In this document: positions 16,908 through 25,392 of the stretch, in pieces
Numbering within the stretch: the first letter of the stretch is position 1
Layout of the letters: each line of letters starts with the position of its first letter
Assembly: GCA_038144835.1 (NCBI GenBank)
Contig: JAYQON010000012.1
Location: forward strand, 1-41,670
Direction: 5' to 3'
Source of the DNA: JALHOQ01 sp038144835
Lineage (GTDB): Bacteria > Bdellovibrionota > Bdellovibrionia > Bdellovibrionales > UBA1609
DNA: 41,670 nt
Notes under the pieces: generated by a model
Seen by the model: only the letters and a program-made list of their open reading frames with translations
The model's database searches: none
What the model was told of the DNA's origin: nothing
Translations under genes and position numbers: made by a program

Positions 16908-17945
16908 ATGATTTCAGATCAATTACTTTCCACTCTCAACGACAAGCTCGCTCACTCGCTTGCACTCTTAATGCAAGCTCAGGATCTGCAAAAGCTCTAC
17001 GACGTCAAAGTCAGTTTTAGCGGAAAACAGGGTTTCTTAAGTGAGATCATGCGTGAGATGGCAAAGTTGCCAAAGGAGGAAAAACCTCAGTTTGGTAAGG
17101 AAGTGAATCGTGTTAAGGAAGAATTTGAGAAAGCCTATCTCACGCGTGAGCAGGCACTCAAAAATCAGGCGCTTATGGATCGGGTCCGATCTGAGCGCAT
17201 AGATGTGTCTCTTCCTGGGTTGCCGTTACAAATGGGTGCGAAACATCCGATCCACTTGATATTCGATGATGTGATTAGCATCCTCAATCGGCTTGGATAT
17301 TCAGTTCGCACGGGGCCGCAGATTGAAAAGGATTGGTACAATTTTGAGGCATTGAATATTCCTCCAGATCATCCTTCACGTGATATGCAGGACACGTTTT
17401 ACATTGATTCTGATCATGTATTGCGCACACACACATCACCTGTCCAGATTCACGCCCTTTTGCAAGAAAAGCCCCCGTTTCGGACTTTGGCCCCCGGATC
17501 TGTTTTTCGTTGTGATAGCGATGTCTCTCATTCACCTAATTTTCATCAAATTGAAGGGCTGTTGGTTGATCGCAAGGTCTCGATGGCTGATCTAAAAGGT
17601 ACAATTGCCTTTTTGCTACGGGAGCTTTTTGGAGCTTCAATGAAGGTTCGGTTTCGGCCCAGTTTTTTTCCTTTCACGGAACCTTCCGCTGAGTTTGATT
17701 GTTCTTGTCCCGTGTGTAACGGCAAGGGCTGTCGTTTGTGTAAACATTCGGGTTGGATTGAGATTGGCGGTAGTGGTTTAGTCAACCCTCGGGTGTTCGA
17801 AGCGGTGAAACTTGATCCCAAGCAGTGGCAAGGCTTCGCTTTTGGTTTTGGCATCGAGCGAATGGCCATCATTCGCTACGGCATTGATGATATCCGTCTA
17901 TTTTCTGAAAACGATTTGCGTTTCTTGAGGCAGTTCATTCTATGA
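16908..17945 (+). CDS. pheS: Phenylalanyl-tRNA synthetase alpha subunit
   Basis: The product is 345 residues, with an N-terminal coiled-coil arm (about 1-85) for tRNA contact and a class II catalytic core. Motif 2 is GSVFRCDSDVSHSPNFHQIEG and motif 3 is GFAFGFGIERMAIIRYGI. A cysteine-rich loop CPVCNGKGCRLCKHSGW (near residue 264) occurs in many PheS proteins. The ATG follows a short spacer with a weak ribosome binding site. The stop overlaps pheT by 4 nt (ATGA), ensuring coupled synthesis of the heterotetramer. Confidence 0.97.
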   Translation: MISDQLLSTLNDKLAHSLALLMQAQDLQKLYDVKVSFSGKQGFLSEIMREMAKLPKEEKPQFGKEVNRVKEEFEKAYLTREQALKNQALMDRVRSERIDVSLPGLPLQMGAKHPIHLIFDDVISILNRLGYSVRTGPQIEKDWYNFEALNIPPDHPSRDMQDTFYIDSDHVLRTHTSPVQIHALLQEKPPFRTLAPGSVFRCDSDVSHSPNFHQIEGLLVDRKVSMADLKGTIAFLLRELFGASMKVRFRPSFFPFTEPSAEFDCSCPVCNGKGCRLCKHSGWIEIGGSGLVNPRVFEAVKLDPKQWQGFAFGFGIERMAIIRYGIDDIRLFSENDLRFLRQFIL

Positions 17946-20383
17946 AGATCTCTTTAAAGTGGCTGAACGATCATGTTGAAGTTATGGATTTCTTATCTAA
18001 GCCTGAGGATTTGGCGCATCTTTTAACATCAGTAGGCTTAGAGGTTGAAGCGGTTGAGAATCGTTCTCAGCAATTTGCCAATGTTGTCGTTGGTCAAATC
18101 ATCAAGCTTGAGCGTCATCCAAATGCGGACCGTCTCACCGTTTGTCAATTGGATACGGGTGAGGAACGTCCTCGCCAAATTGTTTGTGGGGCTAAAAATC
18201 ATAAGCAGGGTGATAAAGTCGTAGTTACGCTTCCTGGCGCTATTTTGCCGGGCAATTTCGCGATCAAGAAATCAAAAATCCGAGATATTGAAAGCTTAGG
18301 TATGTTGGCTTCAGAGTCGGAACTTGGTTTAAAAAAAGAATCCGACGGGATTATGATTCTACCAGCCGATGCTAAGGTGGGTTTACCATTCGCTGAGTAT
18401 TTCGGCTTGGATGATGTGATTATTGAACTTAATGTCACACCCAACCGGGCGGACTGCCTTTCACATCTCGGTCTAGCACGTGAAATTTCAGCCCTTTTGC
18501 AAAGGCCGATCAAAAATGCGAAGACGGAAATAAAAACTTCCAGCAAAGTGAGTACAAAAAAATCTGTGGCCGTAGAGGTTCGCGATAGCCAGTTATGTCC
18601 CCGCTATGCGGGTAGGGTGGTTGCCGGAGTGAAGGTAGAGCCTAGTCCGGCATGGCTTAGATCGCGTCTTGAAAGTGTGGGTTTGAAAAGTATAAACAAT
18701 ATTGTCGACGTGACCAATTTTATAATGATGGATCTTGGTCAGCCACTGCATGCCTTCGATTTGGCAAGGTTGTCTGGTGATAAAATTATTGTTGATCGCG
18801 CGGTGGCGACTGAAAAATTTAAGACTTTAGACGGCACTGAGCTTGTTCTTGCAGGTGACGAGTTGACTATTCGCGATCAACAGCGAGCGGTTTGTATCGC
18901 GGGAGCGATTGGCGGGTTAAATTCTGGCGTGACTGAAGAGACAACAGATGTGTTTATTGAAGCCGCCCATTTCACTATGGATAGTGTTCGCCGTACGGCC
19001 CGTCGTCATGGGCTGCAGACTGATTCGGCGTATCGCTTTTCACGAGGAACAGATGCTTCGGGAGTGATTCGTGCTTTAGAGCGAGCTGTGGCTCTTATTC
19101 AGCAGGTTGCTGGGGGTGATGTTGCCGCAGATTATTGGGATGTTGATTCTCGACCTTTGCAGCGCCAGCCGATACGCGTGAGCGCGAACTACGTGAGTGA
19201 CCGTCTTGGCTACTCAGTGACTGATGATGACCTTAAATGCTGGTTACAACGCTTGGGTTGCACAGTGACTTCTGTAGATGGTGGGGGTGAGTTTGAAGTC
19301 ACTCCTCCAGATTTTCGTTCTGATCTTGAGCAGGATGTCGATTTGGTCGAAGAGTATGGGCGTTTGAATGGCTATGATCGCATTCCCGAAACGCTACCCA
19401 GTTTGTCATATGCGCCATTGGCTGTTGATAAAGATTACGCCTTTGCGGCCCGGGTGAGTGAGATGGCGCGCATGGCGGGTCTTTCTCAATCTGTCAATTA
19501 TGGTTTTACAGGAGCAAAATATCAGTCAGAACTTCTCGGTGCTGTTGAACTCTACCGTCAGTGCGGTTTGCAGATGGATATCTCTCCGGTGGCCCTTCGT
19601 AACCCGCTGAGTGAAGATTTGAATGTGATGAGGGTTTCGCTTCTTCCGGGTCTGCTCAGCAATATGCTGCATAATTATCGTCATGGCAGTTCGAATGGAA
19701 ATTTATTTGAAGTTGGCCATGTGTTTCGTCATGCCTCAGAGGGCTATGGGCAAGACTCGCGACTGAGTATGGTGACTTGGGGCGTGCCCACGGGTGTTTG
19801 GCAAAAGGATGAGCGTCCTGAGCGTGTATTTTTTGATTTAAAAGCGAGGTTAGGGAGTATCCTTGCTAAGCTACAGATTTTTCAAGTTCAGTTTAAAGCA
19901 TGGGTAGAGACTCCCTCGTTAGCTCATCCTGTGCAAGCGGCTATCGTTTTTGTTGAAGGTCGCAACATCGGTTTTATAGCCAGCGTACATCCCCAATGGT
20001 TAATGAATGAGAAGGTGCGAACCGGTGTGGCTATTGCTGAGTTGGATTTAGAAGCATTGGGGCGTGGTCAGCCACGACCAGTTAAGTTTAAGCCAGTCTC
20101 TAAGTTTCCTGCGGTACAAAGGGATTTGGCTTTTGTCTTGCCCAGAGATATGCGAGCCAATGATGTGGCTACAGAAATCGTTAAGTCTGCTGGTCGTTTG
20201 TTACAATCGGTTGAGGTCTTTGATATTTTTTCGGGTGGCCATTTGCCTGCGGACCATGTCTCGGTAGCCTACCGAATGGTCTTTCAAGATCTAGAAAGCA
20301 CGTTAAGCGAGCAAAAGTTAACTGAATTGCAGGCTCAAATTGTGAGCAACGTGGAAAAGAAGTTCGCCGTGAAGGTTCGCTAG
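17942..20383 (+). CDS. pheT: Phenylalanyl-tRNA synthetase beta subunit
   Basis: The product is 813 residues, full length for the family. In order it has an N-terminal region, an EMAP-like tRNA-binding domain (VVVGQIIKLERHPNADRL, about 45-150), the B3/B4 editing domain, a B5 domain, a catalytic-like domain (NPLSEDLNVMRVSLLPGLL) and a C-terminal FDX-ACB anticodon-binding domain (KFPAVQRDLAFVLP onward, about 715-813). The pheS-pheT-ihfA order is common in Proteobacteria-like genomes. Confidence 0.97.
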   Translation: MKISLKWLNDHVEVMDFLSKPEDLAHLLTSVGLEVEAVENRSQQFANVVVGQIIKLERHPNADRLTVCQLDTGEERPRQIVCGAKNHKQGDKVVVTLPGAILPGNFAIKKSKIRDIESLGMLASESELGLKKESDGIMILPADAKVGLPFAEYFGLDDVIIELNVTPNRADCLSHLGLAREISALLQRPIKNAKTEIKTSSKVSTKKSVAVEVRDSQLCPRYAGRVVAGVKVEPSPAWLRSRLESVGLKSINNIVDVTNFIMMDLGQPLHAFDLARLSGDKIIVDRAVATEKFKTLDGTELVLAGDELTIRDQQRAVCIAGAIGGLNSGVTEETTDVFIEAAHFTMDSVRRTARRHGLQTDSAYRFSRGTDASGVIRALERAVALIQQVAGGDVAADYWDVDSRPLQRQPIRVSANYVSDRLGYSVTDDDLKCWLQRLGCTVTSVDGGGEFEVTPPDFRSDLEQDVDLVEEYGRLNGYDRIPETLPSLSYAPLAVDKDYAFAARVSEMARMAGLSQSVNYGFTGAKYQSELLGAVELYRQCGLQMDISPVALRNPLSEDLNVMRVSLLPGLLSNMLHNYRHGSSNGNLFEVGHVFRHASEGYGQDSRLSMVTWGVPTGVWQKDERPERVFFDLKARLGSILAKLQIFQVQFKAWVETPSLAHPVQAAIVFVEGRNIGFIASVHPQWLMNEKVRTGVAIAELDLEALGRGQPRPVKFKPVSKFPAVQRDLAFVLPRDMRANDVATEIVKSAGRLLQSVEVFDIFSGGHLPADHVSVAYRMVFQDLESTLSEQKLTELQAQIVSNVEKKFAVKVR

Positions 20384-20393
20384 AGTTCAGTGT

Positions 20394-20482
20394 TTTGTGA
20401 TCACAAAGCGCGCCGAGTCAAGTTGGATTAAATAAAAATCTTGAAAGTTTTCAAGGACTTGTTAGCCTTTGGTTAGGGCTAA
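20394..20482 (+). promoter_or_regulatory. Three inverted repeats in the ihfA leader
   Basis: Between pheT and ihfA lie a perfect 14-nt palindrome TTTGTGATCACAAA (20394-20407), the dyad CTTGAAA-GT-TTTCAAG (20440-20455), and a hairpin TTAGCC (20462-20467)/GGCTAA (20477-20482) ending next to the AAGGGG ribosome binding site. The first two could be operators and the third could mask translation. Control of ihfA by its own product or another regulator is only inferred. Confidence 0.4.
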
Positions 20483-20497
20483 TCAAGGGGAAAATTT

Positions 20498-20836
20498 ATG
20501 CCGGGCCAAAACACAAGTCGTTCCACTATGACCAAGGCCGATATTATCGAGAAGGTCTATCAGAAAATAGGGTTCTCAAAAAAAGAGGCTTCCGAACTGG
20601 TGGAGATGGTCTTTGATCAGTTGAAGGATGTGCTCTGCAAAGGAGACAAAGTGAAGATTTCCGGTTTCGGCAACTTCATTGTGCGCGGTAAAAACGAACG
20701 CATTGGGCGCAATCCGCAGACGGGTGATCAAATAAAAATTAGTGCTCGGCGTGTGCTGACATTTAGACCCAGCCAAGTTTTGAAAGCACTGCTTAATGGC
20801 GAAGATCCTAGCTTAGTACAAGAAGATGAGGATTAA
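20498..20836 (+). CDS. ihfA: Integration host factor alpha-type DNA-binding protein
   Basis: This 112-residue HU/IHF-family protein has TKADIIEKVYQKIGFSKKEA at the N-terminus, the GDKVKISGFGNF turn, and RNPQTGDQIKISARRVLTFRP, the beta-arm with the intercalating Pro. The sequence and its place after pheT fit IHF alpha. ATG at 20498 with AAGGGG upstream adds ten residues before MTKAD; a start at 20528 is the alternative. A short acidic tail (VQEDED) ends it. IHF bends DNA at promoters and recombination sites. Confidence 0.93.
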   Translation: MPGQNTSRSTMTKADIIEKVYQKIGFSKKEASELVEMVFDQLKDVLCKGDKVKISGFGNFIVRGKNERIGRNPQTGDQIKISARRVLTFRPSQVLKALLNGEDPSLVQEDED

Positions 20837-20842
20837 GCGATC

Positions 20843-21316
20843 ATGGAAGATGAGATCATACTCGATTCACAAGTCGAAAAGAGATATGCACCATCCAGCT
20901 TACCGACTGTGGGGGCTCAGGTTTCGGTCGAAGTCGATGCTGAGCTTGAAAATGAGCTAGATTGTATTCCTCAAAAATTAGCTTTTAAAATAGGCGAGGT
21001 GGCCGAACTCATTGGCGTTAAGACCTATGTTTTGCGCTATTGGGAAACTGAGTTCGATGTTCTTAAGCCTAAAAAAAGTAAACACAATCAACGGATGTAT
21101 GAACGCAAAGATGTAGAAAATCTTTTTCTGATAAAAAAGCTTCTATACCGCGATCGTTTTTCTATTGAAGGAGCGCGCGCGGCGCTTAAAAAGCTTAAAA
21201 AAGACAATGTTCGCGTGAAGCAAATCAAGACGATTGCAGAGCATATTGAAGAGGCCAAGGATCGGGTCATGGATGTTTTAGATGAGATTGCATCGATACG
21301 CCGGTTGGTAAGATGA
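20843..21316 (+). CDS. MerR-family transcriptional regulator
   Basis: This 157-residue protein has an acidic N-terminal extension of about 45 residues, then a MerR winged helix domain (KIGEVAELIGVKTYVLRYWETEF, followed by NQRMYERKDVENLFLIKKLL). A C-terminal coiled coil (about 105-157) probably mediates dimerisation. No effector-binding cysteines or domain are present, so it is the short MerR type often found after ihfA. It starts 6 nt after ihfA and overlaps the next gene by 4 nt. Confidence 0.9.
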   Translation: MEDEIILDSQVEKRYAPSSLPTVGAQVSVEVDAELENELDCIPQKLAFKIGEVAELIGVKTYVLRYWETEFDVLKPKKSKHNQRMYERKDVENLFLIKKLLYRDRFSIEGARAALKKLKKDNVRVKQIKTIAEHIEEAKDRVMDVLDEIASIRRLVR

Positions 21317-22143
21317 AATTAGGTTTACACTCTATTTTTGATTCTGCGACTTTCACGCTCACCTATATCGTCTGGCATCCTCAGACTCGGGCAGCTATCA
21401 TTATTGACCCAGTATTTGATTTTGATCCTGCCACCCAACTGCTCTCGCATCATAGCGTTCAGAAGGTCGTGGATTTTGTATCCGCGAAAGAGCTTAGGGT
21501 ACAGTGGATTTTTGAGACGCACGCTCATGCGGATCATCTTTCGAGCGCCCGCGAATTACGAGCACTTTTTCCTGGTAGTCAGTGGGCTATGAGCGCGGCT
21601 ATGGCTGAGGTTTTTGCAACGTTCAAAAAAGTTCTTGGTTGGCCGGCCGATCTCACGATTGAGCAGTTAGGTGTGGACCGCTGGCTCAGAGATCAGGAGG
21701 AGATCGCCGTCGATGGCTTTACTGTGCAGGCTTTGGCAACACCGGGACACACTCCAGCTTGTATGACTTTGCGAATTGGCGATTGGCTCTTTACGGGCGA
21801 TGCTTTACTTATGCCAGACTCGGGAGTCGGGCGCTGTGATTTTCCAGGTGGTTCCGCAGAAAAACTCTACGATTCGATTTTTGGCAAGATTTACGCGCTT
21901 CCTGACCATTGCCAGGTATTCGTGGGTCATGATTATCAGCCTGGCGGTCGCTCTTTACGCTTTCAGGCGAGTCTTGCCGAGCAGAAAGAGAGCAATATTC
22001 ATCTCCGTTCTGGGCAGAGTCGAGCAGAGTTTGTGGAATTTAGGCAAAGCCGAGATAAGAGCCTGGGCTCACCAAGACTCCTGCAGCCGAGTTTAGACTG
22101 GAATTTGGGAGTTCATCAGATTGTAAAGCGCCTTAAGGTTTAA
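21313..22143 (+). CDS. Metallo-beta-lactamase-fold hydrolase, persulfide dioxygenase-like
   Basis: The product is 276 residues. It has the metal-binding THAHADH motif (H70, H72, D74, H75), then TPGHTPACM, FTGDALLMPDSGVGRCDF and a C-terminal VGHDYQPGGR. The pattern and the TD/FPGGSAEKLYDSI segment fit the ETHE1/BlhA group, which oxidises glutathione persulfide with a mononuclear iron; glyoxalase-II-like activity is the alternative. It is translationally coupled to the MerR gene (ATGA overlap). Confidence 0.82.
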   Translation: MKLGLHSIFDSATFTLTYIVWHPQTRAAIIIDPVFDFDPATQLLSHHSVQKVVDFVSAKELRVQWIFETHAHADHLSSARELRALFPGSQWAMSAAMAEVFATFKKVLGWPADLTIEQLGVDRWLRDQEEIAVDGFTVQALATPGHTPACMTLRIGDWLFTGDALLMPDSGVGRCDFPGGSAEKLYDSIFGKIYALPDHCQVFVGHDYQPGGRSLRFQASLAEQKESNIHLRSGQSRAEFVEFRQSRDKSLGSPRLLQPSLDWNLGVHQIVKRLKV

Positions 22144-22206
22144 GGGGCTGGGATTTTTTCTTGCCAAGCGGCCTGCTCGCAGCTTAACTTTTGGTTTCTC
22201 TAACGT

Positions 22207-22283
22207 CGGCGCGTGGCGCAGCCTGGTAGCGCATTTGCTTGGGGTGCAAAAGGTCGCTGGTTCAAATCCAGTCGCGCCGACCA
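22207..22283 (+). tRNA. tRNA-Pro (anticodon GGG)
   Basis: A full cloverleaf is visible. The acceptor stem is CGGCGCG (22207-22213) with CGCGCCG (22273-22279), and the D stem is GCGC/GCGC. The anticodon stem TTTGC/GCAAA has loop TTGGGGT (anticodon GGG), and the T arm has loop TTCAAAT. Discriminator A and encoded CCA end at 22283. The HEPN-like gene begins only 13 nt downstream. Confidence 0.97.
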
Positions 22284-22296
22284 TTTTCGGAGCCCC

Positions 22297-22710
22297 ATGA
22301 TAAATATTCGGTGGCAGCAAAGATTTAAAAATTATTCGTCAGCTCTTCGTCAGCTGGAAGCTGCCGTGGAACTCTCAAAAATTCGTATTTTAAGCGATCT
22401 TGAAAAGCAGGGTGTGATTCAAGCTTTTGAGTTCACGCATGAGTTGGCGTGGAATGTGATGAAAGATTATTTTGAATATCAAGGGCAGTCGGGAATCACT
22501 GGTTCGAGGGATGCTGCTCGGGAGGCCTTTCAAAAAGGATTGATTGAAACCGGAGATGTTTGGATGGAAATGATTAAAAGTCGCAACCAGACTTCCCACA
22601 CTTATAATAAAAACACAGCCAATGAAATCGTTGATCGTATTCAAAATATTTATTTTCCGGCGTTTCTACGTTTTGAGCAGAAGATGACAAGCTTGATGGT
22701 TAATCCATGA
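22297..22710 (+). CDS. HEPN-domain toxin-like protein (HepT / HI0074 family)
   Basis: This 137-residue, largely helical protein matches the family once called 'nucleotidyltransferase substrate-binding protein'. The HEPN ribonuclease motif RX4HXY is intact as RNQTSHTY (R96, H101, Y103). In HepT/MntA systems the HEPN protein is an RNase toxin inactivated by AMP transfer to the tyrosine. The frame runs back into the tRNA, but the first plausible start outside it is ATG 22297. It overlaps the antitoxin gene by 4 nt. Confidence 0.88.
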   Translation: MINIRWQQRFKNYSSALRQLEAAVELSKIRILSDLEKQGVIQAFEFTHELAWNVMKDYFEYQGQSGITGSRDAAREAFQKGLIETGDVWMEMIKSRNQTSHTYNKNTANEIVDRIQNIYFPAFLRFEQKMTSLMVNP

Positions 22711-23018
22711 GCAACGAGAAGTTCGGACTTTCGCAAAATGTTTTGATGAGTTTAAAAACGATTTTAAAAAAACAACCCAAGATACAAAAAGTTATTCTTT
22801 ACGGATCTCGAGCTACTGGAAATTTTAAGCCTGGATCTGATATAGATCTCTCTCTTGTTGCGCCGGATATGAGTTTGCCTGAGTTATTGGCTTTAGAAAA
22901 TGAGATAGATGATCTGTTGCTGCCCTACAAAGTCGATTTGTCCTTGTATCATACTCTGGATAATCTAGATCTAAGAGAACAAATTGATTGTACTGGCGTG
23001 GATTTCTTTATTCTCTAA
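22707..23018 (+). CDS. MNT-type nucleotidyltransferase antitoxin (MntA-like)
   Basis: This 103-residue minimal nucleotidyltransferase has the complete GSX10DXD active site: G33-S34 and D45-I-D47 in GSRATGNFKPGSDIDLSL. In characterised HepT/MntA pairs this enzyme adds AMP to the toxin and neutralises it. Its 3' end overlaps the convergent motB-like gene by 11 nt, leaving no room for a terminator between them. Confidence 0.88.
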   Translation: MSNEKFGLSQNVLMSLKTILKKQPKIQKVILYGSRATGNFKPGSDIDLSLVAPDMSLPELLALENEIDDLLLPYKVDLSLYHTLDNLDLREQIDCTGVDFFIL

Positions 23019-23751
23019 TAGGATCATCGGAGTATTTACGGTCGTAAATACGAACGACGACTCGACGATTCTTGGACATATTTTCCAGTATTGGTGAGCC
23101 GTCTGCGGTAGTGTTGGTTACGATTGGTTTGGTCTCTCCCCAACCAATAATAGTGAGTGTTTCTTTAGAAAATCCATTTTTTTCAAAAAGTTGAGCAATT
23201 CGCGATGCGCGTAAGCCCGACAGCTCCCAATTGCTGCTGATGATCGGGTGGGAGATTGGTACGCTGTCTGTGTGCCCTTCGATCAGAGCTCGGTAGTTGT
23301 TGGGTTCTTGTTTTATTGCCTTTGCTAGTTCCTCAAGTAGGGTTGAGGCCTCTGGTTTGACACGAAAATCTCCAGAGTCAAAAAACATGGTTCCCGTGAA
23401 AGTTATTTCTACTCCATCGGCACTTTGTTTGAGAGTGACTTTGTCCTCAAGTTTATGGTCGCGGACAAATTTAGCGATTCGATCAACGAGCATTTGGTAG
23501 GGCTTTTCTAATTTTGCTCCAAAAGCGGCAGCGGCCGATTCGCGAACTTTTTCAAAATTTTTTTTATCTGGGCTGGAGAAGCTTGAGACCAAGGCAAAAA
23601 ATCCCATAAGGAGTGTCATCAAATCGGCGTAGCTTATCAGCCATGGACCTTCACCCTCTTCGCCTTTCTTTGCATGCGGGATTTCATCGTCGCTATGATC
23701 TTCCTGTAAGTGATCTTCGATTTTAGGCTTCCTCTGTCGAGCGGCACTCAT
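23008..23751 (-). CDS. motB: MotB-like stator protein (OmpA-type peptidoglycan-binding)
   Basis: The product is 247 residues. A charged cytoplasmic N-terminus is followed by one membrane helix (about 37-58) in which SYADLMTLL carries the proton-binding Asp (D43) of MotB. A plug-like linker follows, and then an OmpA-like peptidoglycan-binding domain (about 115-240) with EGHTDSVPI, NWELSGLRASRIA and GWGETKPI. It starts directly after the motA stop, with AAGGAG upstream. With MotA it should form a proton-driven stator; whether it serves a flagellum or another machine is open (see findings). Confidence 0.93.
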   Translation of the reverse strand: MSAARQRKPKIEDHLQEDHSDDEIPHAKKGEEGEGPWLISYADLMTLLMGFFALVSSFSSPDKKNFEKVRESAAAAFGAKLEKPYQMLVDRIAKFVRDHKLEDKVTLKQSADGVEITFTGTMFFDSGDFRVKPEASTLLEELAKAIKQEPNNYRALIEGHTDSVPISHPIISSNWELSGLRASRIAQLFEKNGFSKETLTIIGWGETKPIVTNTTADGSPILENMSKNRRVVVRIYDRKYSDDPIRE

Positions 23752-24534
23752 TTATGCAGCTCTCCTTTTTGGTGGGCGTTCGGAGGGAAGTAAGTGGCTG
23801 CGAATCATTTCTTCAACCACTATAGGATGTTTCTTTTGCCTTATCAGTTTGATGCCATCAATAACCATTTGTCTGATAATTCCGTCAAAGCGGTTGAGTT
23901 TTGCCAGATTTTCACCCAAGGGTAAAAATATGAAATTAGCCAATGCAATGCCATAGAGCGTTGCTACGAGCGCGACGGCAAGTGCGGGACCGACCTTACT
24001 GAAAGAATCGGCGCCACCGAGGTTTTGCATCATTGCGATCATTCCGACCACGGCTCCTAGCAGACCAAAGGCGGGAGGGAAGCGCGAAAGAGCCTTAAAA
24101 ATCTCAGCGTCTTCCTCGTGTCTCAAGTGAATGGTAAGCGCTCTTTTTTTTAGAATAGCGTCTAAATCTGAAGTTTCAATTCCGCCATCCGCCATTAGCT
24201 GAACGGCTTCTTTGAGAAAATGAGTTTTGATTTTGGGGATAGAGTCCTTAAGGTATTTTTCGTTATCTCGATAACCTTTTGCCAAATCCACGATCTCTTT
24301 GATAGCGAGCTGAAGTTCTTCATTTTTGCCGAGCACACGTTTGAAAAACGTCTGTAAGAGGAGAATTAGCTTTTTACCAGAAAAACTTAAAAGCGAAGCC
24401 GCGATGGTTCCGCCAATGACAATCATGAAAGCATGTACATCAAGAAAGACCTTCCAATTGGAGGTTGAGGTCACCACTGTACCGATGGCTATGATCATTG
24501 CGAGCATAAGTCCAATCAGGGCTGAAAAGTTCAT
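23752..24534 (-). CDS. motA: MotA-like stator protein
   Basis: This 260-residue protein has four membrane helices (about 3-21, 31-50, 155-175, 185-206) and a large cytoplasmic loop with charged residues (LRHEEDAEIFKALS) that would contact FliG. The conserved prolines of MotA are present in RFPPAFGLLGAVVGM and FLPLGENLA. TTG at 24540 could be a start, but GGGAGG lies 9 nt before ATG 24534. Immediate adjacency to motB shows coupled expression. Confidence 0.93.
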   Translation of the reverse strand: MNFSALIGLMLAMIIAIGTVVTSTSNWKVFLDVHAFMIVIGGTIAASLLSFSGKKLILLLQTFFKRVLGKNEELQLAIKEIVDLAKGYRDNEKYLKDSIPKIKTHFLKEAVQLMADGGIETSDLDAILKKRALTIHLRHEEDAEIFKALSRFPPAFGLLGAVVGMIAMMQNLGGADSFSKVGPALAVALVATLYGIALANFIFLPLGENLAKLNRFDGIIRQMVIDGIKLIRQKKHPIVVEEMIRSHLLPSERPPKRRAA

Positions 24535-24595
24535 GGTCAAGATCCTCCCCTCTGGGATTCGGAGAAATACAGCGCTCTATTAAGGCCAGAGTTTT

Positions 24596-25363
24596 TTATT
24601 TGACCTTGGTCTTGTCGTGGGCAGGGATATAGTAGATCGTAAAGCCCGCATATATCTGATGAGGATTGCGAATCAATTGGCGATTATTTTGCCAAAGATC
24701 GCGCCAACGTTGCGTGGTACCGTAGAGCTTGTGAGAGATCTTTCCTAACGTATCGCCCTTTCGGATAAGATAGGGTTCCCCGTTGCGCTCAATAACTACA
24801 AATTCGACATTGTGGATAACTAAGATTGAACCGATTTCTAGTTTGTTGAAGTCAACCAGTAACTCGCGGTTGCTTTCATAGATTTCACGCCAACGCAATA
24901 TATCTCCATACTTGGCAAAGGCGATTTTCATCAGAGTATCGCCAGGACGAACTTTATAGCTTTTGTTTTTATAACTGGATTTACCGTTAGAGCTGGCGAT
25001 AGAGCGAGAACAGTCGCAATTGCCTCTAGATTCGCGTTTGTTACGGCTAAAACGCGGACGAGCACTCAGTGGGTGTACATCAGAGACGGTGGCCGTTGTA
25101 GGAAGGGGGTGATGTTTTGCGGTAGGTTTTTTAGGGCGCACGGGTGTGAGCGGTACAGTGTCCTCTTCGTGCTCAACTTTTGCTTCCTCGGTGATGCGGT
25201 CAATATCCTCTGCGATTTCAACTGGCAGAGGCACTGTATTGGCGCGAATGGCGGCAGTGCCGCGAAAGCCTCCGGCGGGTAGTTGTTCTCTGGTGTCCTT
25301 CGACAGCAGTGAACAGCCAGCCACGGTAAGACCGGTAAAAAGGAACAGAAGCCCTTGTTTCAT
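24596..25363 (-). CDS. LysM-domain lipoprotein
   Basis: This 255-residue protein has a lipoprotein signal (lipobox VAGC, Cys 17), a proline-rich basic linker (about 60-130) and two LysM modules. These are SYKVRPGDTLMKIAFAKYG and YLIRKGDTLGKISHKLYG, each followed by an RWR-containing helix and N.xLI. LysM binds peptidoglycan glycan. The protein probably ties an outer- or inner-membrane component to the wall. It lies 61 nt before motA in the same direction, so it may position the motor. Confidence 0.9.
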   Translation of the reverse strand: MKQGLLFLFTGLTVAGCSLLSKDTREQLPAGGFRGTAAIRANTVPLPVEIAEDIDRITEEAKVEHEEDTVPLTPVRPKKPTAKHHPLPTTATVSDVHPLSARPRFSRNKRESRGNCDCSRSIASSNGKSSYKNKSYKVRPGDTLMKIAFAKYGDILRWREIYESNRELLVDFNKLEIGSILVIHNVEFVVIERNGEPYLIRKGDTLGKISHKLYGTTQRWRDLWQNNRQLIRNPHQIYAGFTIYYIPAHDKTKVK

Positions 25364-25392
25364 GACATAGATATCGGCATAATTTGCCTAAA

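Noticed and set aside
20394..20407. TTTGTGATCACAAA as a CRP/FNR site
   Set aside because: CRP needs TGTGA and TCACA separated by six bases; here they abut. FNR-type TTGAT/ATCAA halves are also absent.
22213..22296. N-terminal extension of the HEPN gene into the tRNA
   Set aside because: The frame is open only because it passes through tRNA-Pro; family members start near MINIRW, at 22297.
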